NCBI RefSeq assembly: GCF_900215205.1
Contig: NZ_OBDY01000004.1
Coordinates: 230,348-294,347 of the forward strand
Direction of reading: 5' to 3'
DNA length: 64,000 bases
Origin: Paractinoplanes atraurantiacus
GTDB taxonomy: Bacteria; Actinomycetota; Actinomycetes; Mycobacteriales; Micromonosporaceae
Shown here: piece after piece, positions 19,294-27,911 of the stretch
How positions within the stretch are numbered: position 1 is the first letter of the stretch
Layout of the letters: each line of letters opens with the position of its first letter
Position numbers and translations under genes: made by a program
The notes under the pieces: generated by a model
The model's input: the letters and a program-made list of their open reading frames with translations, nothing else
Database searches by the model: none
What the model was told of the DNA's origin: nothing

Positions 19294-19545
19294 TCCTCTG
19301 CGCCTCACCTGGGCCCGGATGGCGGCATGCACTGTGCCTCAGCGGCCCTGGTGGAAGTCACGCTCTGCGCCTCACGTGACCCGGCCGAGCCCGGCGGGGC
19401 GGTGCGCTCTGCGCCTCACGCGACCCGGCGGGGCGGTGTGCTCTGCGCCTCACGCGACCCGGCGGGGCGGTGTGCTCTGCGCCTCACGCGACCCGGCGGG
19501 GCGGTGTGCTCTGCGCCTCACGTGAACCGGCGGGCGCTTTGCTCT
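19294..19545. repeat. 34-bp tandem repeat array
   Basis: Three identical 34-bp units occupy 19406-19439, 19440-19473 and 19474-19507. The unit begins GCTCTGCGCCTCACGCGACC and ends GGCGGTGT. A variant with a 10-bp insertion precedes them (19362-19405), a diverged copy follows from 19508, and a more degraded copy starts near 19294. There are no spacers, so it is not a CRISPR array. 34 is not a multiple of three, so the array cycles through all frames and is unlikely to be coding. Confidence 0.85.
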
Positions 19546-20041
19546 GGGCCTTACGTCGTTCCTGCGGGCGGCGTGCTCTTCCGCGGCCCACGCCGCATCG
19601 GGGTACCTCCGGCGGACCCAGTCGTGCGGTCACGATCTGACGGCGGCACACGATCCACGCGCCCGAGCGGCTGCTGAGCGGCATGCTTTGCCACGCCTCT
19701 TCCCCGGGCCTCGGCGAACGAGGCACCCGCGCGCCGGGCAAGCTTTGCTCCCTCGCCACTGCCCCGAGCCTCGGCGGGCGACGGACCCACGCGCCCGGCG
19801 GGCTTCGCGTTTCCCACCTCACGGTTAGGTCTGCGCGCAGGAGGGCTCGGCTCCCCGCCTCCACGGTCCACCGCGGACAGGGTCCGCGCTTCCTACCTTC
19901 ACCCTCGCCCCGACCGCCTGCGCGCCCACCTCCACACTCATACCCCTCGGGTCGGTGGGCTCCGCGCGTGCGAGCGGTGAGTGATGTGCTTCGGAGGGCT
20001 GCGGCCCTTCGGCAGGGCGCGGCGGGGGCGGGTATGGCTGG
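19546..20041. other. Gene-free tract with degraded repeats
   Basis: No frame here has a ribosome site or protein-like composition. The only internal order seen is a diverged direct duplication of about 60 bases, with two copies containing CCTCGGCG, at roughly 19695-19750 and 19756-19812. Together with the upstream repeats it makes about 1.1 kb without a gene between fabF and the GH3 gene. Confidence 0.6.
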
Positions 20042-21739
20042 TCAGGCCGGGCAGGCTGAGGTGGGTAGGCCTGCTACGGGGACGGGGGACTTGCCGTGGG
20101 GCTTTGACTTGCCGGCTATCAGGTTGGCGGCTGCGGTCAAGGAGAGGCGGCTTGAGGAGTAGGTGGCGATCAAGGTTTTCGAAGTGGCGGAGGACAGGAG
20201 GTGGGGGGTGTCCATGGCGATCGTGATGGTGGCCTGGGGGTCCAGGTCGGCGGGCTTGTCGCCGTACCCCACCAAGCGAATGAGTGACCCACCGGTCGGC
20301 TGGACCTTGACGCCGGCCGTTTGAAGCTCCCTGATGAGGGTTTGCTTGGCGGTTTCGCGGACGTCGTCGGCCGAGACCGAGACGGGGCCAGTGATCAGGG
20401 GGCCCGCGCAGGCGCCTCGCAGGACGGTGACGGCGGCGGTGGACAAAGGGCCCACGGCGGCGGCGTGGGCGGGGGAACCGACTGTGGCGATGTCGGGGCG
20501 CGGGGCGGTGGGCTTGCGGAGCTTCAGGGTGAGGATGCGGGTGACCGCCTCGACCAGGCGCTCGCGCTTGAGGGTTCCGTTCTTCAGGGCGGCCACGATG
20601 CCGTCGCGGGCGGCGGTGATGTCCGGTGGCATCAGCAGCATGTCGTTGCCGGCGTTGAGGGCGCGGACGGCGGCCTCGCCGGGGGGCCACTTCATGGCGG
20701 GCGGCATGTTCATGGCGTCGGTGACGGCCACGCCGGTGAACTTGAGGCGGCCGCGCAGCTCGTCGGTCATGACCTTGTGGGAGAAGGTGGCGGGGACGCC
20801 CTTGTCGAGGGCCTGGACGTCCAGGTGGCCGGACATGACGACGCCGGCGCCGGCCTGGATGCCGGACTGGAACGGTGGCCGATCCTGAGCGTCCCAGGCG
20901 GCGCGGCTCTGGGTGACCACGGGCAGGCCGTCGTGGCTGTCGCCGCTGGTGTGGCCATGGCCGGGGAAGTGCTTGAGACCGGCCGTGACGCCGGCCTTCT
21001 CGAGGCCGCGGACGGAGGCGGCGACCTGGGCCGCGTTGGCCTTGGGGTCGGCGCCGAACGAGCGGGAGCCGATCACGGTGTTGTCGGGCGGGCCCAGGGT
21101 GTCGGCGACGGGGGCGAAGTCGACGGTGACGCCCATGGCGGCCAGTTCCTGGCCCGCGGTGAGCCAGGCCTTCTCGGTGAGCGGGGGCTGCGCGGCGGCG
21201 CCGGCTGCCATGGCCGAGGGCAGCATGGTGACGCCGTTGGTGACGCGGGTGACCACGCCGTACTCCTGGTCGATGCCGATCATCAGCGGGGCGCCGCCGG
21301 GGATCTGCGCCGCCGCGGCCTGGAGACCGTCGGTGAGCTCACGCACCTGCTTCGGGTTTTCGACGTTGGTGGTCGGGTTGGTGGCGCCGGTCGGGTCCTG
21401 CGCGGTGAAGCTGACCAGGATGAGGCCGCCGAGATGGAACTTGGCGATCATCTCGGCCGGGGTGTTGACGCCGGCCAGGCCCTGGTTGCCCGCCGCTGAA
21501 GTCTTGTCGACGCTGGTGGCGGAGCTTCCATAGGCGTACGGCATGAGAACCTGCCCGGCCAGATCGGCGTCGGACATCTGGCCCAGGGCGGCGGCGACCG
21601 GGTCGCTCCCCGTTGCGGAGGGTGACGGAGTCGCGGACACGCTCTGTTGCGGCGGGGCGGCGGACGGCGCCGGTTCGTCGTTGCACGCCGCCGCCGCGAG
21701 CAGCAGGGGCACGACCAGGCCGACGCGAGCTGTCCTCAT
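20042..21739 (-). CDS. Glycoside hydrolase family 3 lipoprotein (beta-N-acetylhexosaminidase-like)
   Basis: The protein (about 565 residues) starts with a lipoprotein signal whose lipobox is LLLAAAAC, then a Ser/Pro/Thr linker. A GH3 N-terminal barrel follows, with IGIDQEYGVVTRV, VDFAPVADTLG, and the NagZ-type segment KHFPGHGHTSGDSHDGLP. That segment supplies the Asp/His pair used by NagZ-like N-acetylhexosaminidases. The nucleophile region is VAVTDAMNMPPA. A shorter, less conserved C-terminal domain follows. It would act at the cell surface on muropeptide or chitin-type oligosaccharides. ATG 21739 is used; ATG 21751 adds four residues. Confidence 0.9.
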   Translation of the reverse strand: MRTARVGLVVPLLLAAAACNDEPAPSAAPPQQSVSATPSPSATGSDPVAAALGQMSDADLAGQVLMPYAYGSSATSVDKTSAAGNQGLAGVNTPAEMIAKFHLGGLILVSFTAQDPTGATNPTTNVENPKQVRELTDGLQAAAAQIPGGAPLMIGIDQEYGVVTRVTNGVTMLPSAMAAGAAAQPPLTEKAWLTAGQELAAMGVTVDFAPVADTLGPPDNTVIGSRSFGADPKANAAQVAASVRGLEKAGVTAGLKHFPGHGHTSGDSHDGLPVVTQSRAAWDAQDRPPFQSGIQAGAGVVMSGHLDVQALDKGVPATFSHKVMTDELRGRLKFTGVAVTDAMNMPPAMKWPPGEAAVRALNAGNDMLLMPPDITAARDGIVAALKNGTLKRERLVEAVTRILTLKLRKPTAPRPDIATVGSPAHAAAVGPLSTAAVTVLRGACAGPLITGPVSVSADDVRETAKQTLIRELQTAGVKVQPTGGSLIRLVGYGDKPADLDPQATITIAMDTPHLLSSATSKTLIATYSSSRLSLTAAANLIAGKSKPHGKSPVPVAGLPTSACPA

Positions 21740-21791
21740 CACGCCCGCCATCGAAGCAGGGCCCGTCCAGCCCCGCCTCGTGGGGGGCCGG

Positions 21792-22283
21792 TCAGCCGAC
21801 CCGGGTCAGAAGTGTGACAGGGGCGCCGTCGCCGGCGTAGCGGTACGGCTCCAGCTCGGCGTCCCAGGCGGAGCCCAGGGCCTTCTCCAGGGCATGCGAA
21901 AGAGCCTCCGGCGCTCGCGCGGAGGCCATGATCGCGCGCAGCCTGTCCTCGCCGATCTGGATGTCTCCGGAAGCGCCCATGACCCCGTGGAACAAGCCGC
22001 GGCCCGGGACGTGCATGAAGCGCTCGCCGTCGACGCCGGGGCTGGGTTCCTCGGTAACCTCGAAACGGATCATGGGCCACTGCCTGAGGGCAGCAGCCAG
22101 CTCGGCGCCTGTGCCGGCCCGCCCGGTCCAGCTGCACTCGGCCCGCCGCGCGCCGGGATCAACCGGCTGCGCGGTCCAGTGCAGGGTGACCGGCGCGGTC
22201 AGCACACGCGCGATCGCCCACTCGACGTGCTGGCACACGGCGAGTGGAGTCGAGTGGACGTATACGACGCCACACGTTGGCAC
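21792..22283 (-). CDS. DUF3145 family protein
   Basis: This 163-residue protein matches the actinobacteria-specific DUF3145 family along its whole length, from GVVYVHSTPLAVCQHVEWA through RFEVTEEP and IQIGEDRLRAIM to the C-terminal DAELEPYRYAGDGAPV. No function is established. It begins with a GTG. In Streptomyces a DUF3145 gene is commonly found near fabF (from memory), which fits its position here on the far side of the repeat tract. It is followed on the same strand by the GH3 gene after a short gap. Confidence 0.9.
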   Translation of the reverse strand: MPTCGVVYVHSTPLAVCQHVEWAIARVLTAPVTLHWTAQPVDPGARRAECSWTGRAGTGAELAAALRQWPMIRFEVTEEPSPGVDGERFMHVPGRGLFHGVMGASGDIQIGEDRLRAIMASARAPEALSHALEKALGSAWDAELEPYRYAGDGAPVTLLTRVG

Positions 22284-22517
22284 GGTGACCTCCCGGAGAC
22301 CGAGGTGCGTCTTCCCCTACGACCTCGACCGCGGTTGATCGTGTCCCATGATGCCGGTTGGTACGGATGGTGCGCCAGAGAATCGGCAACATCGACATCG
22401 GATCGGCCGTAGTGGCACACCCGTTACAACGCCTCAACCTGCTCGGACGGCACGGTTCGCCGGACATCGTGTAGAGTCAGAACGGCCTTTTTTCTGTTTT
22501 CCTCAAGGAGTCCCGCC

Positions 22518-22844
22518 GTGGCGAGCAACACCTCAAAGACCGCCCGCGCATCAGTCCGCGCCGGACAGGGTTCGGGCGGCGCCCTCAGCGTGCTCGGTGA
22601 GTACAAGTACCTCATTCCGCTCGCCAACGGCCGCTTCGCGTACGTGCGTAACCTGACCAACGGCAAGACCGCGCACCTCAAGACCGACTCCGAGGCGTTC
22701 GTCGAGGAGATCCGTCTCCTCGCCGCCGCGGGCCACGGCGCCAAGATCCGCGCCGAGCTCGAGGCCCTCGGGACCGCCCACCCGCAGGACGGCTGGGACG
22801 CCACCGAGAAGCGCCTCGCCGAGGCCGGCGTCTTCGAGGGCTGA
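22518..22844 (+). CDS. Small conserved protein of unknown function, 108 aa
   Basis: A GTG preceded by CAAGGAG starts a 108-residue basic-to-neutral protein. Its first 25 residues are Ser/Thr/Ala-rich and probably flexible. The compact core includes LGEYKYLIPLANGRFAYVRNLTNG and a C-terminal helix (FVEEIRLLAAAGHGAKIRAELEAL). No known motif is recognised. It is monocistronic, divergent from DUF3145, and ends in two strong hairpins, which suggests a well expressed gene. Confidence 0.8.
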   Translation: MASNTSKTARASVRAGQGSGGALSVLGEYKYLIPLANGRFAYVRNLTNGKTAHLKTDSEAFVEEIRLLAAAGHGAKIRAELEALGTAHPQDGWDATEKRLAEAGVFEG

Positions 22845-22895
22845 GTGACTCAGCCTGCTGGCGCCGACCGTTCCCTGGTCAGCATCGTCAGCTGA

Positions 22896-22925
22896 GCCCG
22901 TTCCGCCGCCTCAGGCGGAACGGGC
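22896..22925 (+). terminator. First hairpin after the 108-aa gene
   Basis: GCCCGTTCCGCC (22896-22907) pairs perfectly with GGCGGAACGGGC (22914-22925) across a six-base loop. It has no T-run and is the first of two tandem hairpins. Confidence 0.75.
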
Positions 22926-22943
22926 CCGCGCGTTCAAAGCGCC

Positions 22944-22985
22944 AAAAAGGCGCCTCCCGGCTTTGTGGCCGAGAGGCGCCTTTTT
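22944..22985. terminator. Canonical bidirectional intrinsic terminator
   Basis: AAAAAGGCGCCTC (22944-22956) and GAGGCGCCTTTTT (22973-22985) form a perfect 13-bp stem with T5 on the plus side and, by symmetry, T5 on the minus side. It can stop transcription from the 108-aa gene and also from the convergent carbonic anhydrase gene. Terminators with a true T-run are uncommon in such GC-rich genomes. Confidence 0.93.
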
Positions 22986-23124
22986 GCGCTTGGTGAAGAT
23001 CAGCCCACGGAGATCATCCAGGCAGGATCGCCGCGGAAGGGGACAAATCAGTTCTGGCCCGCTCCGAGTGAAACGCACACGAAGAGTCTCTCCGTACCGG
23101 AACGAGCCACACGCTGAGTAAGGG

Positions 23125-23745
23125 TCAGGGCAGGATCTCGACCAGGCCGGTGTCGAGGTCGTAGACGGCGCCCACCACGTCGGCCTGGCCCGTGGCGAGG
23201 GCGTCGGCCACCGCGTCGATGGACTGCATGCGGCGGACCGTGCGGCTCACGTGGGCCCGCATCGCCTTCTCCGGGGCGTCCGGGTCGTCCACGCCCACCG
23301 CGCGGACCGCCGGGGTGATCTCGTCGACCAGGTAGCCGATGTCGCCCGCCGGGTGAGCTCCGGCGCGGAGGGACTCCACCGTCGCGGCCACCGCGCCGCA
23401 GCGCTTGTGACCCAGGACCACCACCAGCGGGACGCCCAGGGCCGACACCGCGAAGCCGACCGAGCCCAGCACCGCGCGGTCGACCACGTGGGCGCCGGAG
23501 CGGACCACGCAGATCGAACCGAAGGTCTGGTCGAAGATCGCCTCCAGGGGCACCCGGGAGTCGATGCAGCCGATCACGACGGCGTGCGGCTGCTGCCCGC
23601 CCGACGCGGCGGCCGCGGCGGCGACCTGATGGCCGTGCTCGGGGCGGCCCGAGACGAAGCGCTTGTTGCCGGCCAGCAACTCGGCCAGGGCTTCAGCTGC
23701 GGAAGTGATCGGGGCGCTGGGGGCGGCTGCCGGGTCCGTCGTCAT
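23125..23745 (-). CDS. Beta-class carbonic anhydrase
   Basis: The 206-residue protein has the zinc ligands and dyad of beta carbonic anhydrases: CIDSRVPLEAIFDQ (Cys, then Asp-Arg) and the HxxC of GHKRCGAV. The intervening SICVVRSGAHVVD region is as expected. It interconverts CO2 and bicarbonate, supplying bicarbonate for carboxylases such as acetyl-CoA carboxylase. The ATG at 23745 begins MTTDPAAAP; an upstream extension to 23799 is less likely. Confidence 0.93.
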   Translation of the reverse strand: MTTDPAAAPSAPITSAAEALAELLAGNKRFVSGRPEHGHQVAAAAAASGGQQPHAVVIGCIDSRVPLEAIFDQTFGSICVVRSGAHVVDRAVLGSVGFAVSALGVPLVVVLGHKRCGAVAATVESLRAGAHPAGDIGYLVDEITPAVRAVGVDDPDAPEKAMRAHVSRTVRRMQSIDAVADALATGQADVVGAVYDLDTGLVEILP

Positions 23746-23946
23746 ACGAGGATTCTCTCCCCACCGGGCGATGTGAACAGCGAGTGCGAGACAACTCACG
23801 TTGAGCGCAAGGGCCGAAAGTCCCGACCGGCGGACCCGGGAGCCGATTTCATGATCCGGCTGGAACTGGCAATTCGGTCGATCACGAGTGATGCTTATTA
23901 CCCGTGGGTACTACGGGGCGGCGGTAGATCCCCCGGAGGTGCCCCG

Positions 23947-24879
23947 ATGCCTGAGCTCACCCTCAGCGACGGCGTGACCCTGCACGTCGAGATCCACGGT
24001 GAGGCCGACGCCCCGGCCACCGTCGTGCTCGTGCACGGCTGGTGCCTCGATCGGCGCACGTGGCGCCAGCAGGTCACCGCCTTGAAGCGTCTCGGACGGC
24101 GCTCCCCACGGGTGATCACTTACGACGCGCGGGGGCACGGGCGCTCCGGCGCGACCGAGCTCGGCGGCGCCACTCTGGGCCGGCTCGGCGAGGATTTGGC
24201 CGAGGTCATTCGGGTGTACGCCCCCAGTGGCCCCGTCATTCTCGCCGGGCACTCGATGGGCGGGATGACGATCATGGAGTACGCCCACGCGTACCCCGAA
24301 GAATTCGCCGGCCGAGTGGCCGGCCTTCTTTTCGTCTCGACCACCGCCGAGGGACACACCCACACCCGGTACGGCCTGCCGCCCCAGCTGGCCACCCTGA
24401 TGCGGGCCGGCGAGGTGCTCGGTGCCGGCCTCCTGGCCCGGTCCGGCCCGTGGGCGCCGCACCGGCTCCTGCTGCCGGCGTTGCGCCCGGCCGTGCGCTG
24501 GCTGCTGTTCGGCGACGACCTCGACGACCACGCCCTGCAGGTGACGATGCGCTGCGTCGGCCGCACGTCGCTGCGCTCGATCGGCGGCTTCCGGGCGTCG
24601 ATCGGCGCCCAGCAGCGCCTGGACACGCTGGCGGCACTCGCCGGCGTCCCGGCCTCGGTCCTGGTCGGCGAACGCGACCGCCTGACCCCACCGGCCTGCG
24701 CCGAGTCGATCGCCGCGGCCCTACCCGGCGCCACCCTGACCGTCCTCCCCGGCGCCGGTCACATGCTCACCCTGGAACGCCCCGACGACGTCTCGGCCGC
24801 CTTGACCGCGATCGTCCGCCGGGCTACACGCACCCGCCGCCCCCGCCGCGTCACCAACCGCCTCGACCAGGCGGCATAG
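23947..24879 (+). CDS. Alpha/beta hydrolase
   Basis: The 310-residue protein has the oxyanion segment VHGWCLDRRTW, the nucleophile elbow GHSMGG with Ser103, an acidic residue in VLVGERDRLTPP and the catalytic His in PGAGHMLTLERP. A helical cap lies between. The substrate is unknown; esterase, lipase or epoxide-type activities are all possible. GGAGGTG precedes the ATG at 23947. The C-terminus is Arg-rich (RRATRTRRPRRVTNR), which may be a membrane-surface or nucleic-acid contact, or simply a tail. Confidence 0.9.
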   Translation: MPELTLSDGVTLHVEIHGEADAPATVVLVHGWCLDRRTWRQQVTALKRLGRRSPRVITYDARGHGRSGATELGGATLGRLGEDLAEVIRVYAPSGPVILAGHSMGGMTIMEYAHAYPEEFAGRVAGLLFVSTTAEGHTHTRYGLPPQLATLMRAGEVLGAGLLARSGPWAPHRLLLPALRPAVRWLLFGDDLDDHALQVTMRCVGRTSLRSIGGFRASIGAQQRLDTLAALAGVPASVLVGERDRLTPPACAESIAAALPGATLTVLPGAGHMLTLERPDDVSAALTAIVRRATRTRRPRRVTNRLDQAA

Positions 24880-25128
24880 CCCTCCCCGGCCGCCAGGCAC
24901 GATCCGCAGCCCGAGCGCCGCGAAAAATCGCAAAACCGGCAGTCGAAGCCACCCCGATGGTGTGTCAGCGTGCAACAACGCAAATCCACCGATACTCGCA
25001 CTCACCCCCACGCCCAACAGCGCCAAGCGAAGTGGGCAGCGGGAGGCAGGGCCGATGTTTCCGCCGACCGGGACCGAGGCGGCGGCCGCTGAGAGCGGCC
25101 CCCGATCGGCCTGGCTGGGCGAAACGCC

Positions 25129-25196
25129 GGCAGAACGAACGGAGGGGCCAGGAAAGTCGGGCGGCAGAACGAACGAAGGGGCCAGGAAGGTCGGGC
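25129..25196. repeat. 34-bp direct duplication
   Basis: 25129-25162 and 25163-25196 are two adjacent 34-bp copies beginning GGCAGAACGAACG and ending GTCGGGC, differing at two positions. Shorter AAGCACGCCGG(C/A)C copies follow near 25255-25285. Confidence 0.85.
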
Positions 25197-25299
25197 GGCA
25201 GAGCAGCACCAGGACGGCCAAGCACGCCGGCCAGCCGCCGCAGCACAGGAGACGGCCAAGCACGCCGGCCAAGCACGCCGACCAGGCAGAGCGGTCGGC

Positions 25300-25565
25300 A
25301 GGACGAGCGGGCACGGCAGCCGGTCACGACGGCTGGCAGGACAGCCCGGCACAGCGGCCAGGCACCACGACCGCAAGGACGGCGAGGCACAGCGGCCGGG
25401 CATGGGTACCAGGCCGGCCGGGCACGACGGCACAAGGACGGCCAGCCAGGTCGGCTGGGCACAGCGGCCAGGCACGGCGACCGGACAGGCGCAACGGTCG
25501 CCAGGACGGCCAGGAACAGCGGCCGGGCGCGGCGGCCAGGCACGGTGACCAGGCACGGTGGCCGG
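25300..25565. repeat. Degenerate GC-rich repeat cluster
   Basis: The core CACAGCGGCCAGGCA or CACAGCGGCCGGGCA, often followed by CGGCGACCGG, recurs at least five times with variable spacing. It looks like a decayed minisatellite. No coding signal is seen. Confidence 0.6.
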
Positions 25566-25781
25566 TGGAGAGGGGCGGCGGGGAGTAAGCGGGGCGCGGA
25601 GCGGTGGTGGGGGTGGGCTGGGGAAACGGGCGCTGAGGGCTGTGGGTGGAGGAGGGTGGGGTGGGGAAAGGTTGAGGAAGCGGCGGAGAACCGGGGGTCG
25701 GAGCAGACGCGGGGTGCGCCGGGGGAGTAAGTTCGATTGCCCCCTGCACGTGGGGGCGCGGACATAGGGAGATCCACGGAG

Positions 25782-27911
25782 TTGAGCGACGCCACCGTCC
25801 TGCAACAGGAGATCGCGGTCGAGCAGGAGCACGTGGACCGGGTTTACTCCCGGCTCGCCGAGCTGCGCCGGGATGCCTCGCGCGCCGAGAAGGAGGGCTA
25901 CCAGCTCGCCGGCGTCGGTAACTTCGGCGCCCTGGTCGAGCGGGATGCGATGGTCTTTCACGCCGCCCGGCGCCGGCACGCTCTCGACACCGAGTATGAG
26001 GGGCTGGTCTTCGGGCGCCTCGACCTCAAGACCGGGGCCACGCATTATGTCGGCCGCATGGGCATCCGCGACGACAGCTCGCAGCCTCTCGTCGTCGACT
26101 GGCGGGCCCCCGCCGCCGCCGCCTTCTACCGGGCGACCGCGGCCGAGCCGCTCGGGGTCGTCCGGCGGCGGATGATCCAGTCGAGCCGTGAGCGGGTCAC
26201 CGGCATCGAGGACGACCTGCTCGACCCGGACGCCGCGCCGGCCGACATGCGGGTCGTCGGTGACGGCGCGCTGCTGGCCAGCCTGTCCAAGGCGACCGGG
26301 CGGGGCATGCGGGACATCGTCGCCACGATTCAGCGGGAGCAGGACGACGCGATCCGCTCCCCCGCCTCCGGCGTGACGATCGTGACCGGCGGGCCGGGCA
26401 CCGGCAAGACCGCCGTGGCCCTGCACCGCGCCGCCTACCTGCTCTACTCCGACCGCAACCGGTTCGCCGGCGGCGGCATCCTCGTCGTCGGGCCGTCGGG
26501 CGTCTTCGTCGAATACATCGCCACCGTGCTGCCGTCGCTCGGCGAGGACACGGCCACCCTGCGCTCGCTCGGCACGCTCGTGCCGGGGTTCGGCGCCACC
26601 CGGGTCGACCCGAGCGACATCGCCGCGATCAAGGGCTCGCTGCGGATGCGGCGGGTGCTCGAGCGGGCCTCGCACGACGCCGTGCCGGACGGTCCCACCG
26701 AGCTGCGCTTGCTCTACCGGGGGACGCTGTTGCGGCTCGGCAAGGACGAGCTCGACAAGATCCGCCGGTCGGCTCTGCCGCGCGGGGCCCGGCGCAACGA
26801 GGTTCGCGGCGTGGGCTTCGACCGGCTCTTCGACGCGCTCTGGGCGCAGGCCCGCCAGCACAAGGTGAGCGGCCTGCCGGAGAAGCGCGAGTTCGAGTCC
26901 GAGCTGGCCGACCGGGGCGACTTCCGTGACTTCCTGCGGGCCTGGTGGCCGCGTTTCACGCCGATGCGGGTGCTGCGCTGGCTTGCGGTCGCGCCGCGCC
27001 TGAAGGCGTACGCCAATGGGGTCCTCTCGAGAGAGGAGATCGCCCGCCTGCAGGGGTCGTTCGACGCGCTGGCGGCCGAGGGGCCGACGATCGCCGACGT
27101 GGCGCTGCTGGACGAGCTCGACGAGATTTTGGGCCGTCCCCGGCAGGCGGCCAAGAAGACCAAGAATCCTTTCCACGTACGGGACGGGATCCAGGAGGTC
27201 AGCACGTACGCCGACCGCCAGGCGGCGCAGCGGGCCCAGCAGGTGCAGCGCGACGAGGATTACCGGGAGTACGCGCACGTGGTCGTCGACGAGTCGCAGG
27301 ACGTGTCGCCGATGCAGTGGCGCATGATCGGCCGCCGGGGCTCGTACGCGTCGTGGACGATCGTCGGCGACCCGGCGCAGACGGCCTGGGCCGGTGACCC
27401 GGCCGAGCTCGACCGGGCTCGTGACCGCGCGCTCGGCTCGCGCAAGCGCAACAGTTTCGCGCTGACCACGAACTACCGCAACTCGTCGGAGATCTTCGCG
27501 GTGGCGGCCGAGGTCATCCGGGCGATCATGCCCGACCTGCCGTTGCCGCGGGCGGTCCGCAGCACCGGCGTGGACCCGGTCGACCTGGTCGCCGGCGCCG
27601 CCGCGCTGCCCGACCTGGTGCGTGAGGTGGCCGAGAAGCAGCTGGCGGACGTCGACGGGACGATCGGCGTGATCACGCCGGTGCCGCGCCGCGACGAGAT
27701 GGCCGGCTGGGTGGCCGGCCTGCCGGAGCGGGTCCAGGTGGTCACGGCGCTGGAGGCCAAGGGCATGGAGTACGACGCGGTGGTGCTCGTCGAGCCGTCG
27801 TCCCTCACCGGGGACGCGGCCGGCATCCGCACCCTTTACGTCGCTCTCTCCCGGGCCACCCAGCGCCTGACCACTGTCGGAACCGTCGCGGATTGGCTGC
27901 CTAAGGGATAG
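25782..27911 (+). CDS. HelD/HelR-like UvrD-superfamily ATPase (RNA polymerase recycling type)
   Basis: The protein is about 709 residues. It begins with a coiled-coil-like N-terminus (QQEIAVEQEHVDRVYSRLAELRRDASRAEKEGYQ), then LVVDWRAPAAAAFYRA, the Walker A motif GGPGTGKTAVALHR near residue 203, a Walker B DESQD, TIVGDPAQTAWAG and the C-terminal helicase motifs ending LYVALSRATQRL. This is the pattern of HelD/HelR proteins, which bind and release stalled RNA polymerase. HelR of Streptomyces displaces rifamycins (established there). HelD and HelR cannot be separated by eye. The start is likely the TTG at 25782; another TTG at 25737 is in frame. It overlaps the convergent propeller gene by 11 bases. 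Confidence 0.85.
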   Translation: MSDATVLQQEIAVEQEHVDRVYSRLAELRRDASRAEKEGYQLAGVGNFGALVERDAMVFHAARRRHALDTEYEGLVFGRLDLKTGATHYVGRMGIRDDSSQPLVVDWRAPAAAAFYRATAAEPLGVVRRRMIQSSRERVTGIEDDLLDPDAAPADMRVVGDGALLASLSKATGRGMRDIVATIQREQDDAIRSPASGVTIVTGGPGTGKTAVALHRAAYLLYSDRNRFAGGGILVVGPSGVFVEYIATVLPSLGEDTATLRSLGTLVPGFGATRVDPSDIAAIKGSLRMRRVLERASHDAVPDGPTELRLLYRGTLLRLGKDELDKIRRSALPRGARRNEVRGVGFDRLFDALWAQARQHKVSGLPEKREFESELADRGDFRDFLRAWWPRFTPMRVLRWLAVAPRLKAYANGVLSREEIARLQGSFDALAAEGPTIADVALLDELDEILGRPRQAAKKTKNPFHVRDGIQEVSTYADRQAAQRAQQVQRDEDYREYAHVVVDESQDVSPMQWRMIGRRGSYASWTIVGDPAQTAWAGDPAELDRARDRALGSRKRNSFALTTNYRNSSEIFAVAAEVIRAIMPDLPLPRAVRSTGVDPVDLVAGAAALPDLVREVAEKQLADVDGTIGVITPVPRRDEMAGWVAGLPERVQVVTALEAKGMEYDAVVLVEPSSLTGDAAGIRTLYVALSRATQRLTTVGTVADWLPKG

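Larger units (their letters stand above)
24880..25781. other. Gene-free repeat-rich tract upstream of the HelD/HelR-like gene
   Basis: About 900 bases without a supportable gene. Open frames exist on both strands only because stop codons are rare in this composition. They have no ribosome sites and their translations are Arg/Pro/Gly-rich low complexity. The tract contains a 34-bp direct duplication and many degenerate copies of a CACAGCGGCCAGGCA-like core. Just before the ATPase gene lies a short inverted repeat, GCCCCC-N7-GGGGGC at about 25739-25757. Confidence 0.65.

Noticed and set aside
19294-19545. CRISPR array
   Set aside because: The 34-bp units are directly adjacent with no spacers, and no cas genes are present.
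19683-20162. A 159-codon plus-strand frame before the GH3 gene
   Set aside because: Composition is Pro/Arg/Ser repeats, no ribosome site, and it runs into the antisense 3' end of the GH3 gene.
25690-25781. Rifamycin-associated element upstream of the HelD/HelR-like gene
   Set aside because: The only inverted repeat there (GCCCCC-N7-GGGGGC) does not match the RAE arms.
25002-27278. A long minus-strand open frame through the repeat tract and the HelD/HelR-like gene
   Set aside because: Low-complexity Pro/Arg/Leu translation, no ribosome site, antisense to a gene with clear motifs.
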